Source of the DNA: Prevotella aff. ruminicola Tc2-24
Lineage (GTDB): Bacteria; Bacteroidota; Bacteroidia; Bacteroidales; Bacteroidaceae
Assembly: GCF_900110895.1 (NCBI RefSeq)
Contig: NZ_FOIQ01000003.1
Location: forward strand, 62,001-126,000
Direction of reading: 5' to 3'
Length of the DNA stretch: 64,000 nt
The position numbers were made by a program, and so were the translations under genes. Below the pieces are notes generated by a model that saw only the letters and a list, made by a program, of their open reading frames with translations, was not told where the DNA came from and did not search any database. Positions 7,618 through 16,339 of the stretch are shown here, one piece after another; position 1 is the stretch's first letter, and the number at the start of each line of letters is the position of its first letter.

Positions 7618-9687
7618 ATGTACAAACCAACATTCAACATGAAGCGCCAGGCACTTGTGTTCCGTCATTTTGGAAACAAGGGCTACTCGCTCTTCTGTTG
7701 CCTGGGACGTGAGGTAGTATGTAGCGTGCTCTCCGTAGCCACACTGACCTACGCCTCAGCAGAGAGTGTCAGCACAGATCCTGTGGTGAGCGACTCTACC
7801 GCCATGACAACAGCAAGAGCCATGATGCTCGAGGAGGTCAGCGTGACCGGCTCGAGGGCGCCCCTGACAAGAAGTCAGGCTGCGAGAATGGTCACTGTAC
7901 TGGAGCATACCGACATTGCGCAGGCGCCAGTACAAAGTATTAACGATCTGCTGAAGTACGCCGTAGGCGTGGATGTCCGTCAGCGCGGTCCTATTGGAGC
8001 ACAGACAGACATCTCGATCAGAGGTGGCAACAACGAGCAGATCACCATCTTACTCAACGGCATCAACATCTGCGACCCACAGACGGGGCATAATGCCTTT
8101 GACTTCCCGGTAGACATCAGCGATATTGAGCGCATAGAGGTGCTCGAAGGACCTGCCGGTCGTGTGTATGGCACCTCGTCTCTGGTAGGTGCCGTGAACA
8201 TCGTGACGAAGCGGGTCAAGGAAGGGGGTGTCGACGCCCATATGAAAGGCGGCTCCTACGGCTATGCTAGCATCGGCGGACGTGTAGCACTCGCTGGGAC
8301 GACCAATCACAGCATCTCGGGCAGCTACACCCGCAGCGACGGTTACAGCAGGAACAAGGCTGGTGGACTGAATGCCGACTACAGCGGAAGCAAGGCTTTC
8401 TACCAAGGACACTATGCTGACAAACTGTTTGCCGTGGACTGGCATGCCGGACTGAGCAGCAGAGGATTCGGCTCGAACACCTTCTACGGTGCAAAATGGG
8501 ACGACCAGTATGAGCACACGCTAAAGACATATACCGCCGTGACGGCAGAGAACAGGCAGGGAAGGGTACATCTGAAACCGGCCATCTACTGGAACCGAAC
8601 GATGGACCGTTTCGAACTGTTCCGTGATGCGCCAGACATCTATCCTTTCAACTACCACCGGACGGATGTGTATGGCGTAAACCTGAACGGTCATTTCGAC
8701 TGGCTACTGGGGCGTACGGCCGTCGGAGCAGAACTGCGCAACGAAGATTTGGTGAGCGGCAATCTGGGAGAACCGTTGGCAACCCCTCGACACATCCACG
8801 GCACAGACCGCGACTACACACATGGCCTGAACCGAACGAACATCAGTTTCGTATTGGAGCATAACATCCTCCTGAAACAGTTTACCCTGTCTGCCGGCAT
8901 AATCAGTGTAAAGAACTCATGGAACGAGATGAACATGCGCGTCTATCCAGGCATTGATGCCAGCTACCGCCTTGGTAACAACTGGAAGATCTATGCCTCG
9001 TACAACACATCACTACGCATGCCCAGCGTAACAGAACTCTACTATTCTGTCGGCGGTCACCAGGCCGACAAACATCTGAAACCTGAGGAGTTGGCTGCTA
9101 TCGAAGGCGGCATCAAATACAGTTCACGAGGGCTGGATGGTAAGATGAGTATCTATCATAACCGTTGCAAGAACTTGATAGACTGGATACGCCGCACCAA
9201 CGATCCCGAGGCACCTTGGGAGTCGATGAACTTCACAAGGGTAGATGCTACGGGCATTGAGACTTCACTGAGTCTGGATCTTCAGGAGATTCTCCCCTCA
9301 CAGCATGGTCTGAAAAAACTGAATGTTGCCTATTGCTACATCAACCAGAACAAAGAGGAGAGCGACGATATACAAAGTCAGTATGCACTGGAATACCTGC
9401 GCCACAAACTGGTAGGTAACCTGCAGATGTCTCTCTGGAGACAACTGGAACTGGGACTGAACTATCGTCTTCAGGACCGTACAGGAACATATACCGACAC
9501 AGAGGGACATGTGCGAGCCTACAAAACGTACAGTCTTGTCGACGCTCGTCTGGAATGGAATACCGAAGCATACCGTCTCTATATGGAAGTGAACAACCTA
9601 TTCAACAAGACGTATGTGGACTTCGGGCATATCCCACAACCTGGAATATGGCTTATGGCAGGCGCCAGCATCCATCTGGCAATCTAA
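7618..9687 (+). CDS. TonB-dependent receptor, BtuB-like
   Basis: A 689-residue outer-membrane receptor. The N-terminus is an extended signal peptide with the pattern FRHFGNKGYSLF followed by a hydrophobic core and YASA, a form frequent on Bacteroidetes receptors. The plug (about residues 75-195) has DLLKYAVGVDVRQRG, DISIRGGNNEQITILLNG and GTSSLVGAVNIVTK, as in BtuB/siderophore receptors, and the barrel ends in a typical beta strand. The ligand is uncertain: the plug resembles cobalamin receptors, but no cobalamin riboswitch is visible and the neighbours are haem genes, so iron or haem uptake is equally possible. ATG at 7639 is an alternative start. It overlaps the convergent amidase gene by four bases. 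Confidence 0.8.
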   Translation: MYKPTFNMKRQALVFRHFGNKGYSLFCCLGREVVCSVLSVATLTYASAESVSTDPVVSDSTAMTTARAMMLEEVSVTGSRAPLTRSQAARMVTVLEHTDIAQAPVQSINDLLKYAVGVDVRQRGPIGAQTDISIRGGNNEQITILLNGINICDPQTGHNAFDFPVDISDIERIEVLEGPAGRVYGTSSLVGAVNIVTKRVKEGGVDAHMKGGSYGYASIGGRVALAGTTNHSISGSYTRSDGYSRNKAGGLNADYSGSKAFYQGHYADKLFAVDWHAGLSSRGFGSNTFYGAKWDDQYEHTLKTYTAVTAENRQGRVHLKPAIYWNRTMDRFELFRDAPDIYPFNYHRTDVYGVNLNGHFDWLLGRTAVGAELRNEDLVSGNLGEPLATPRHIHGTDRDYTHGLNRTNISFVLEHNILLKQFTLSAGIISVKNSWNEMNMRVYPGIDASYRLGNNWKIYASYNTSLRMPSVTELYYSVGGHQADKHLKPEELAAIEGGIKYSSRGLDGKMSIYHNRCKNLIDWIRRTNDPEAPWESMNFTRVDATGIETSLSLDLQEILPSQHGLKKLNVAYCYINQNKEESDDIQSQYALEYLRHKLVGNLQMSLWRQLELGLNYRLQDRTGTYTDTEGHVRAYKTYSLVDARLEWNTEAYRLYMEVNNLFNKTYVDFGHIPQPGIWLMAGASIHLAI

Positions 9688-10295
9688 AAGAAACGGAACA
9701 GAATAGAGAGATGCCGACTGCGAGAGAGATCGCCAGGGTTACTGCCTGGCTCTCCTTCCGGAACCTCTAAACCGCGACGGGCATAGTAATCCTTCCAAAA
9801 AGGGGTGACTATGCCCGTCTTATCATGAAACGACATCGGTATCGCGGGAAAGATCTCGTGCCCGTCAGCATCGAGATAGCACTTCTGTACCAGTTCACTA
9901 CAATAGAATGCCGAGTCATCAGGCATGAAAAGGAAATCATAAGGATAACCCACATAGTGCAAGGCCCGTCTGACAGACTGCTCCACACCATGAGTATCAT
10001 TCAGTCGGGCCACAAGCACCAAGGAGTCACGTCTGAGCAGGAAACTGTCGATGGGTGTCAACACGACCCCCTGATGGACTGCCTCAAGTACATAGAGCGT
10101 ATCACGCTGAAAATGGACGATACCAACATGATCGATGCGACTACCGTCAATACCCTCAGTCACCTTTGTAATCTGGTTTTCCTCTGCCGACAAACAGAAC
10201 AGCAGATCTCCCTCATGTAACAACGATACTCTATCCTGCGCACTCATAAAGGCCCAGGAAAGGCATAAAAGACAACAAGAAAAAAGGAAACGCAT
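9684..10295 (-). CDS. secreted YiiX/YebB-like papain-fold amidase
   Basis: A 203-residue protein with a signal peptide ending near FMSAQ. The permuted NlpC/P60 (papain-like) layout is visible: the catalytic histidine in IDHVGIV (His56) comes before the catalytic cysteine in AFYCSELV (Cys132), the reverse of ordinary papain enzymes. HEGDLLF near residue 27 is another family hallmark. Such proteins may hydrolyse peptidoglycan peptides or lipid-linked amides; the substrate is not known. The gene is seven bases downstream of dnaA and could be read from the dnaA promoter. Its 3' end overlaps that of the convergent TonB receptor. Confidence 0.78.
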   Translation of the reverse strand: MRFLFSCCLLCLSWAFMSAQDRVSLLHEGDLLFCLSAEENQITKVTEGIDGSRIDHVGIVHFQRDTLYVLEAVHQGVVLTPIDSFLLRRDSLVLVARLNDTHGVEQSVRRALHYVGYPYDFLFMPDDSAFYCSELVQKCYLDADGHEIFPAIPMSFHDKTGIVTPFWKDYYARRGLEVPEGEPGSNPGDLSRSRHLSILFRFF

Positions 10296-10302
10296 CGAAA
10301 GA

Positions 10303-11706
10303 TTATTTCTTCAGCTTCAACGAATTCTCAATACTGCGGATTTCCTCATGAAAAGCCTTATCAAAAGAGAGGCGCTGTTCAATCGCATTACAGCTATGGA
10401 TTACCGTCGAATGGTCGCGATTACCAATCAACTGACCGATACGCGAGGCCGGCATCTTCGTATACTTCTGTGCCAGATACATCGAAACCTGACGCACCTG
10501 CACATAGTCGCGTTTGCGACATTTACTGAACACATGCTGCTGACTGACGCCGTAATGATGACACACTTTCTCAAGGATATCATCGACAGTGAGCGGATGA
10601 TTGTCGATCTTCACAGCACGCTTGATGACGCGCTCAGCCAGACGCATGTCAATGCCTGTATTATAGACGATGGAATAGGCCATCAACGAGTTGACCACAC
10701 CCTCCAGATCGCGTACGCTACCATTGGCAGTCTCGGCGATGAACTGGATGACCTCTGCGGGAATCTTCAGACCGTCACGACGACACTTGGCATTGAGGAT
10801 ATCAATACACAACTGCACGTTGGGCTTCTCCAACTCAGCAATCAGTCCACAGGCAAAACGTGTGAGCAGACGGTCCTTCATTCCCTGCAGGTCGACAGGG
10901 GGACGGTCGCTAGCCAGAATGATCTGCTTGCCATTGCGGAACAGATGGTTAAAGATATGGAAGAAGGTATCAAGCGTCTTCGGTGAAGTCATCCACTCCT
11001 GAATATCATCGACAATCAGTACATCAATTGACTGATAGAAGTTGATGAAGTCGTTGGTGGTGTTCTGGCGCACAGAGTCAGTGAACTGCACTTGGAACAG
11101 ACGTGCAGAGACATAGAGCACTCGTTTCTGAGGATAGGTCTCCTTACAACGTACGCCAATGGCGTTGATCAGGTGAGTCTTACCACAACCTGACGGGCCA
11201 TAGATAAAGAACGGGTTGAACGTCGTCTTGCCCGGATGCTCCGCAATAGACAGACCCACCGTACGAGGCAACTTATTACTATCACCCTCAATATACGACT
11301 GAAAGGTCTTTTTCGGGTCGAGCTGAGGATTCAACTGCTGGGGACGGGCACTATCGAGTGTCGTAGGAGCTTTGTTCGAGCCCTGTGGCTCTTGGATCTC
11401 CGATGGACCGTCGCTCTCAACATCCGTGGTCACATCATGCGGAGCCTTCACAGTGACGATACGATAGCTCAACTTTACGTTGGTACCAAACACTCGCGCG
11501 AGCACCTTACTTAATAGTCCAACGTAGTACTGCTCCAAGTACTCGTAGACGTACGGACTTGGAACCTGCACCAACAGCGTATGCTCTGTCTCCGAGTAAG
11601 ACTCGAAGACGATGGGTGCAAACCACGTTTTAAATTGCTGCTCGGTAACGTTTGCCCTAATCAGATGAAGGCAGTCGTCCCAAAGCGTCTGATGACTATT
11701 GCTCAT
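10303..11706 (-). CDS. dnaA: chromosomal replication initiator DnaA
   Basis: A full-length 467-residue DnaA. Domain I covers about residues 1-85 and a variable linker with many P, Q and S residues about 90-130. The AAA+ domain has Walker A GPSGCGKT at 170-177 and Walker B LIVDDIQ at 230-236. The C-terminal DNA-binding domain has the NRDHSTVIHSC motif that contacts DnaA boxes. The ATP-bound form opens the chromosome origin. The neighbours are not dnaN, recF or gyrB, so the classical origin-linked order is absent, as in other Bacteroidales. A canonical promoter lies at 11767-11798. Confidence 0.97.
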   Translation of the reverse strand: MSNSHQTLWDDCLHLIRANVTEQQFKTWFAPIVFESYSETEHTLLVQVPSPYVYEYLEQYYVGLLSKVLARVFGTNVKLSYRIVTVKAPHDVTTDVESDGPSEIQEPQGSNKAPTTLDSARPQQLNPQLDPKKTFQSYIEGDSNKLPRTVGLSIAEHPGKTTFNPFFIYGPSGCGKTHLINAIGVRCKETYPQKRVLYVSARLFQVQFTDSVRQNTTNDFINFYQSIDVLIVDDIQEWMTSPKTLDTFFHIFNHLFRNGKQIILASDRPPVDLQGMKDRLLTRFACGLIAELEKPNVQLCIDILNAKCRRDGLKIPAEVIQFIAETANGSVRDLEGVVNSLMAYSIVYNTGIDMRLAERVIKRAVKIDNHPLTVDDILEKVCHHYGVSQQHVFSKCRKRDYVQVRQVSMYLAQKYTKMPASRIGQLIGNRDHSTVIHSCNAIEQRLSFDKAFHEEIRSIENSLKLKK

Positions 11707-12061
11707 TTGGCGATTGTTTCAAATTAGGTCACAAGACGAAGGCTTGTTGATTTATAATTGCGATTGCAAAGGTCGCATTTTTTTTTTAATTCTCCAAATA
11801 GCGATTTTAATCCAATGTGTATACAAAAAGCCGTAACTATTTAGAAAAGTGAATGTTAGCATGTTTCACGACTTGAGATATCAAAACGGGCACTTGCAAA
11901 TGCCAAACCCCTTTATTTTCAGACTTCTACGAAATGCAACCCAAGAATACGGAAGAAAAAACAGAACGCTCTTCTTGTCTGAAAACTAAGAAGAAAGAGG
12001 GGATTTCACATGACACAATGGAAAAAGTCCACTCGTCTTCTTTATTTAGACGTTTTTTAAA
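11707..12061. other. dnaA upstream spacer, no gene seen
   Basis: A 355-base AT-rich spacer between dnaA and the mlaD-like gene. It holds the dnaA promoter and a ten-base T run near 11780. I looked for DnaA boxes (TTATCCACA and complement) and found only a seven-of-nine match near 11816, so there is no support for an origin. No open frame with family resemblance was seen. Confidence 0.5.
11767..11798 (-). promoter_or_regulatory. dnaA promoter
   Basis: On the minus strand TTTG (11795-11798), a 20-base spacer and GACCTTTG (11767-11774), one mismatch from TAnnTTTG. The leader to the ATG at 11706 is about 55 bases. Confidence 0.6.
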
Positions 12062-12961
12062 TTACTTATCCTTTTTTCCGAAAAGAGAGAAGTGAACATA
12101 ACGTTTTGGATGCTGCCGCAAATCGATCATCAGTGAGTCGAGATGCATCATGGTCGAGTTCAGACCATAGTATAATCCCTGATCACGCATCAACAGTCCG
12201 ACAGTACCTTCGTTGCTGTTCAACTTAGCCGTCATCTGCTCCACATTCTGCAGAGTATTGTTCACATGTGTCATCGTCGAGGCTAGATCGAGGTCGTTCA
12301 GGTTACGTGTCAGATCATTGGCATTGGCCAGCATGCCATCGGCATTCTTCAGCATCTGTGGCATCTGTTGGTTAAGACTGGCCGTCAGACGATTCAACTC
12401 GTGCGACGTTGTAGTGAGGTTACCAGTCAGTTGGTCAATATGATGCAGGGAGTTTCCAAGGGCAGGATCGGCCAACAAGGCGTTGACACTGGCAAGAATC
12501 GAGTCGAGCTTAGGCAACATAGCTTCTACCTGAGGGATCATACCTGCAGCCTTGTTCATGGCACCGATGCGGGGGCCCCCGCTGATGGTGTCGCCAGGAG
12601 CTAGGCTAGCGGCATCAGAAGCTAGTACCAGTTCGAGTTTGATATTACCCAATAGGTCACTGGCAATCTCTGCTGTGCTTCCCTTGGGCAGACGCATCTG
12701 CTTGTCAATGCCTATCACGGCAACGATATCGCGATTATTCTCATAGTCGAAGATGATATCCTGCACCACACCCACACGATAACCGTTGGCGTAGATGGGA
12801 CTAGAAGCGGAAAGTCCACTGATATCCTTGAATTTCACATAGTACTTGTTATCGGTTGAAAAGACGGTCAGTCCCTTCAGGAACTGAAGACCGAAAAACA
12901 GTACAATAATGCCCACAACTGCCACCAAGGCAATCTGCATCTCTTTACTTAACCTCTTCAT
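12062..12961 (-). CDS. MCE-domain lipid transport protein (MlaD family)
   Basis: A 299-residue protein with one N-terminal membrane anchor (about residues 9-28) followed by an MCE domain (about 38-115) containing FKDISGLSASSPIYANGYRVG and GNIKLEL. The remaining 180 residues are a long predicted helical region with many heptad-like L/M/N positions, as in single-MCE proteins. MlaD-type proteins bind phospholipids in the periplasm as part of an ABC lipid shuttle. The ATPase and permease (mlaE/mlaF) are not in this window, so they would be encoded elsewhere. It lies seven bases after the amidase gene in the same operon. Confidence 0.85.
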   Translation of the reverse strand: MKRLSKEMQIALVAVVGIIVLFFGLQFLKGLTVFSTDNKYYVKFKDISGLSASSPIYANGYRVGVVQDIIFDYENNRDIVAVIGIDKQMRLPKGSTAEIASDLLGNIKLELVLASDAASLAPGDTISGGPRIGAMNKAAGMIPQVEAMLPKLDSILASVNALLADPALGNSLHHIDQLTGNLTTTSHELNRLTASLNQQMPQMLKNADGMLANANDLTRNLNDLDLASTMTHVNNTLQNVEQMTAKLNSNEGTVGLLMRDQGLYYGLNSTMMHLDSLMIDLRQHPKRYVHFSLFGKKDK

Positions 12962-12968
12962 GATCTTC

Positions 12969-14267
12969 TTACTTTTTACTGTTATACGCTCTTACTGCAT
13001 CATTTACATTCACTCTCTTTCCGTTCCTGAAGGCAACAACAAACGCCTCAGGGAACTTCTCATGTACCTCCTTACGAAGGCGTAATATCTCCTGATAGTT
13101 CTGCGAGGATCCCACTGTATACTTATACAGGCCACCCTCCTGATAACAGTCGACACCTGTCAGCCCCTTCATACGGGCATCGTTGGCCTTGATCTTGGCA
13201 GAACTTACCAGAATCTGTACCTTAAAGATGGGTATATCGGCAGTCTCGGATGACTGCACGCTCGTCGTCGACTGCGTCTCTACCGTCTGTCGCGATTCCT
13301 TCACAGGCTTCAAACTGACGCTGTCGGGAACACGCTCTATCGCCTTTACCTCCTGAACCACGGGTGCCGTTTGCGTCGCTGGCGTAACAGATGGTGCTGA
13401 CGCCTCTGACTTTCGGGGTACAATCTGAGGGATAGACATCTCCTCCTGTACTGGCACAGGCTGGAACGGTATCGTCACGCTGCCGCCATGCTTCTTACGA
13501 TAGGCCAGAAAGGCATTATAGATACCACGGGCATACATACCCTCGGCCTCCTTCGAGTTCAGGAACTCTTCCTCGTCGCGCGTCGAGATAAAACCCAGTT
13601 CAATCAGACAACCGGGCATCGACGAGAGACGTAGCACGGCCAAGTTATCCTGCTGAGCACCCATATCCTGCCGACCCGTGGCCTGACAGACATAGCGCTG
13701 CATATACTTCGCCAGTTCGACACTGTTCTCCATATTCTTATCCTGGATGAACTCGAACATGATATTACTCTCCGGTGAGTTCGGATCATAGCCCTGATAG
13801 GTCTGCTTATAATCCTTCTCTAACAGGATTACAGAGTTCTCGCGCTTAGCGACCTCCAGATTCTGCAGCACGCCATTCGTCTTTCCTGTACTCCTGCTCC
13901 TGCCCAACGTATATGTCTGGAAACCGCGTGCGATCCTTCCGTTCGGTAGAGCATTGATATGTATCGAGATAAAAAGGTCGGCTTTGTTTCGGTTGGCAAT
14001 CTCTGCCCGACGATACAACTCCACGAAATAGTCTGTCTTGCGTGTATAGACCACCTTCACGTCAGGACAGTTCTGCTCGACCATTCTTCCAAATGCGAGG
14101 GCATACTTCAGTGTCAGGTTCTTTTCCTTCGAAAAAGCGCCGACCGCACCTGCATCTTTTCCTCCATGTCCAGCATCAATAACCAGTGTGAAAGTTTTGT
14201 CTGCAGCATCGGCGGATACTGCATAACATAAAAGTGTTACCAGAAATAATACAATCTTCTTACACAT
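12969..14267 (-). CDS. N-acetylmuramoyl-L-alanine amidase with SPOR domain
   Basis: A 432-residue secreted enzyme. After a signal peptide (to about residue 22), an Amidase_3 domain runs to about residue 245, with the zinc site marked by VIDAGHGGKDAG (His34), SIHINALP and the catalytic LIELGFIS. A low-complexity linker rich in P, V, S and T follows, and a SPOR-like domain (about 350-425) with repeated YKYTVGS- and ARMKGL-type strands closes the protein. SPOR domains bind denuded septal glycan, so the enzyme probably splits daughter-cell peptidoglycan during division. It is first in an operon with the MCE protein. Confidence 0.9.
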   Translation of the reverse strand: MCKKIVLFLVTLLCYAVSADAADKTFTLVIDAGHGGKDAGAVGAFSKEKNLTLKYALAFGRMVEQNCPDVKVVYTRKTDYFVELYRRAEIANRNKADLFISIHINALPNGRIARGFQTYTLGRSRSTGKTNGVLQNLEVAKRENSVILLEKDYKQTYQGYDPNSPESNIMFEFIQDKNMENSVELAKYMQRYVCQATGRQDMGAQQDNLAVLRLSSMPGCLIELGFISTRDEEEFLNSKEAEGMYARGIYNAFLAYRKKHGGSVTIPFQPVPVQEEMSIPQIVPRKSEASAPSVTPATQTAPVVQEVKAIERVPDSVSLKPVKESRQTVETQSTTSVQSSETADIPIFKVQILVSSAKIKANDARMKGLTGVDCYQEGGLYKYTVGSSQNYQEILRLRKEVHEKFPEAFVVAFRNGKRVNVNDAVRAYNSKK

Positions 14268-14283
14268 ACATCTATTGCTGGTG

Positions 14284-14291
14284 CAAAATTA
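14284..14291 (-). promoter_or_regulatory. -7 box of the amidase-MCE operon
   Basis: TAATTTTG on the minus strand, 16 bases before the amidase ATG. No good TTTG at the expected -33 position. Confidence 0.4.
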
Positions 14292-14317
14292 CGCATTATC
14301 CGCCAAAAAACTGACAA

Positions 14318-14707
14318 TCACTGTCGAGTTTTATCATTTATTAAATGTATTTCTACGCCAGCACCTGCACAATCGGCCCCCATCGGAGGGTTGCATTTCG
14401 TCAATTTCAGGTCGATAGAAAGCACCTCCGGGATGGCAGTCTGCACAGCATGGGCGATACGTCCGGCCACATGCTCCAGAAGGTTAGATGGCTGACGCAT
14501 CTCCCGTTCCAAAAGGGCATACAACGTGGCATAGTTCAGGGTGTCATCCACCTTATCACTAGACATGGCCTCGGCCAACGGATACCCCACTCGCAGGTCG
14601 ACGATGAACTCTGCTCCGACCTTTCGCTCCTGAGGCAGTACACCATGGAAGGCATGGAAGCGCACCTCCTTCAGGTAGATAAAACCAGACTCTAACAGCA
14701 TACTCAT
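14318..14707 (-). CDS. folB: dihydroneopterin aldolase
   Basis: A 129-residue FolB of usual length. It converts 7,8-dihydroneopterin to 6-hydroxymethyl-7,8-dihydropterin in folate synthesis. Visible marks are FHAFHGVLPQERKVGAEF (the FxxxHGVxxxE region), LNYATLY with the conserved tyrosine, and LLEHVAGRIA. Two other folate genes are in the window (folK at 34127, folE at 57638) but are not clustered with it. An internal ATG at 14701 is an equally plausible start. One base separates it from the upstream RNR-like gene, so they are translationally close. Confidence 0.9.
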   Translation of the reverse strand: MSMLLESGFIYLKEVRFHAFHGVLPQERKVGAEFIVDLRVGYPLAEAMSSDKVDDTLNYATLYALLEREMRQPSNLLEHVAGRIAHAVQTAIPEVLSIDLKLTKCNPPMGADCAGAGVEIHLINDKTRQ

Positions 14708-14708
14708 C

Positions 14709-15413
14709 CTACAGTTCTATTGGGTCGGCAGACAACAGGTCCGCCTCGTTCTCATCATGCACGCCAGGGAGATACTTCTTCAAGGCGCGCTCCACACCGA
14801 TCTTCCAAGTATTGATACTCTCATCCTTCAACGAGAGGGAGCCCACCAGACGGATAACATGCTCGAGCGGCATACGATAGCGCAACACACCAGAAATCAG
14901 CTTGGCATAATTCCAGTATTCCGGGTTGAACTTCTCCGATAGTCCTTCGACGGTGGTCTTATAACCTCGTTTGTTCTCAAACTGGAAGTCGTAACGCTTG
15001 GTACCATCGGGATTGATCTGTTTGAGAATCTTACCCTTTGTTACCGTCTTGGGCAGCACGATGCCTTCTTCATCGTCCTGCAGACCAGTAAATATCTCAT
15101 AGGGATAACCGTCAAGCAGACCGATGAAGGCTACCCACTTATCCTTGTTGTTCTGAAAACGTACCACATCGCACTCAAGGGTCTGAGGTCTGACCTCCGT
15201 CACATCAGGACGACGGTTCTGCACTGAGAAGACAACGGCCTGATTGGCCAGGGTCAACAACTTGTCAGCTTCATCAGCCTGCAACGCACGAAGTCCGCGC
15301 TCCACAAGCGAGACCACCTGTTCTTCCGTCACCACGCCTTCCGACTTGCTACTGGCTGCCACCAATTCGTGGGCCACGCGCTGTAGCATCTCGTTTCTTG
15401 TCTCTGTTTGCAT
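14709..15413 (-). CDS. class II ribonucleotide reductase C-terminal (NrdJb-like) protein
   Basis: A 234-residue soluble protein. From about residue 75 it resembles the C-terminal region of adenosylcobalamin-dependent ribonucleotide reductases: RPQTLECDVVRF, WVAFIGLLDGYPYEIFTG, KRGYKTTVEGLSEKFNPEYW and ISGVLRYRMPLEHVIRLVGS. From memory of the family these occur in the last third of Bacteroidetes NrdJ. The catalytic radical domain and the terminal cysteine-rich tail are both absent. It may be a stand-alone homologue like NrdJb of the split Pseudomonas enzyme, or an unrelated-function paralogue. The first 70 residues are not recognised. It shares a divergent promoter region with a nitroreductase. 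Confidence 0.65.
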   Translation of the reverse strand: MQTETRNEMLQRVAHELVAASSKSEGVVTEEQVVSLVERGLRALQADEADKLLTLANQAVVFSVQNRRPDVTEVRPQTLECDVVRFQNNKDKWVAFIGLLDGYPYEIFTGLQDDEEGIVLPKTVTKGKILKQINPDGTKRYDFQFENKRGYKTTVEGLSEKFNPEYWNYAKLISGVLRYRMPLEHVIRLVGSLSLKDESINTWKIGVERALKKYLPGVHDENEADLLSADPIEL

Positions 15414-15450
15414 ATGATTTGCTTTTGGTTTTTGATTGTTATTCTGGTGG

Positions 15451-15482
15451 CAAAGATACGCATAAGTTTTCTATTTCGGAAA
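15451..15482 (-). promoter_or_regulatory. NrdJb-like/folB promoter
   Basis: On the minus strand TTTC (15479-15482), a 20-base spacer and TATCTTTG (15451-15458). The -33 box lies inside the left arm of the inverted repeat at 15477-15515. Confidence 0.55.
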
Positions 15483-15515
15483 ACTTTCGGTAAAAAAAAC
15501 CACGAAAGTTTCCCG
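15477..15515. promoter_or_regulatory. inverted repeat, probable shared operator
   Basis: Arms CGGAAAACTTTCG (15477-15489) and CGAAAGTTTCCCG (15503-15515) match at 12 of 13 positions. A third half-site, GGAAAACATTTCG, is at 15520-15532. Each arm covers the -33 box of one of two divergent promoters, so a protein bound here could control both. Confidence 0.5.
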
Positions 15516-15540
15516 TTCTGGAAAACATTTCGTAACTTCG
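15509..15540 (+). promoter_or_regulatory. nitroreductase promoter
   Basis: TTTC (15509-15512), a 20-base spacer and TAACTTCG (15533-15540). The spacing mirrors that of the divergent promoter, and the third half-site (15520-15532) fills the spacer. Confidence 0.5.
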
Positions 15541-15558
15541 CAGAAAAATAATCCACTT

Positions 15559-16299
15559 ATGAAGAATATTCTGACACGAAGAACAATCCGGAAGTATTCC
15601 GAAGAGATGGTCCCGGAAGCATTACTCGAACGCCTATTGTCCGAGGCTGCCAGAACCCAGACCATGGGTAACCTCCAGCTTTATAGCGTTGTCGTCACCC
15701 GTTCTGAGGAGATGAAGGCGAAGTTAGCACCAGCCCACTTCAACCAGCCGATGGTGACAGAAGCACCTATCGTACTGACCATCTGTGCCGACTTCAACCG
15801 CACCAGTGAGTGGGCGCGTCAGCGTAAGGCGGTGCCCGGTTACGATAATTTCCTGTCGTTCATCAATGCCGCCACCGACGCTTTGCTGTTCACACAGACA
15901 CTCTGCAACCTCATGGACGAGGAGGGACTAGGCTACTGTTATCTCGGTACGACGGTCTATATGCCGCAGATGATTATCGACACCCTGCAACTACCACAAC
16001 TTGTGATGCCGGTGGCCACGCTCACGGTGGGATGGCCAGCCGAAGAGCCGCCCCTCTCCGACCGTCTGTCTGTGGCGGCCTTCACACACGACGAGACCTA
16101 TCAGCCCTATACCCCACAAGCTATCGACACCTATTATCACGATAAGGAGCAACTGCCCGAGAATCACCGTTTCTGTGAGATCAACCAGAAAGAGACGCTC
16201 GCACAGATCTTCACTGATATCCGCTACACGAAGAAAGACAACGAGGCCATGTCTGAGGGTCTCATCCAAGCATTAAAACATCAGGGGTTCCTCGATTGA
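15559..16299 (+). CDS. nitroreductase family flavoprotein
   Basis: A 246-residue NAD(P)H-dependent FMN oxidoreductase. The FMN-binding N-terminus RRTIRKYSEEMVPEALLERLL and the region SFINAATDALLFTQTLCNLMDEEGLGYCYLGT are characteristic of the family, and GWPAEEPPLSDRLS is the usual closing motif, most like NfsA/FRP-type members. It may reduce nitroaromatics, quinones or flavins. The divergent operator-like repeat suggests it is induced by a redox or electrophile signal, but that is inference. The start is fixed by the -7 box at 15533-15540 and by the early RRTIRKY motif. Confidence 0.85.
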   Translation: MKNILTRRTIRKYSEEMVPEALLERLLSEAARTQTMGNLQLYSVVVTRSEEMKAKLAPAHFNQPMVTEAPIVLTICADFNRTSEWARQRKAVPGYDNFLSFINAATDALLFTQTLCNLMDEEGLGYCYLGTTVYMPQMIIDTLQLPQLVMPVATLTVGWPAEEPPLSDRLSVAAFTHDETYQPYTPQAIDTYYHDKEQLPENHRFCEINQKETLAQIFTDIRYTKKDNEAMSEGLIQALKHQGFLD

Positions 16300-16310
16300 G
16301 AAACCCCTGA
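16281..16310 (-). terminator. hairpin between convergent genes
   Basis: A ten-base stem with one mismatch (TCAGGGGTTC with AAACCCCTGA) spanning the nitroreductase stop codon. On the minus strand it is followed by TGTTTTAAT, so it could end transcription of the lipoprotein pair. Confidence 0.5.
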
Positions 16311-16339
16311 TCAGTCTTACAGATGCCTGCTCCGATGGA

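Noticed and set aside
9684..9687. Frameshift or fusion between the TonB receptor and the amidase gene
   Set aside because: The overlap is only four bases between convergent stop codons; both proteins are complete.
11707..12061. Possible chromosome origin upstream of dnaA
   Set aside because: No DnaA box cluster (best seven of nine), no dnaN/recF neighbours, and in Bacteroidales the origin is often elsewhere. GC skew over the full chromosome would be needed.
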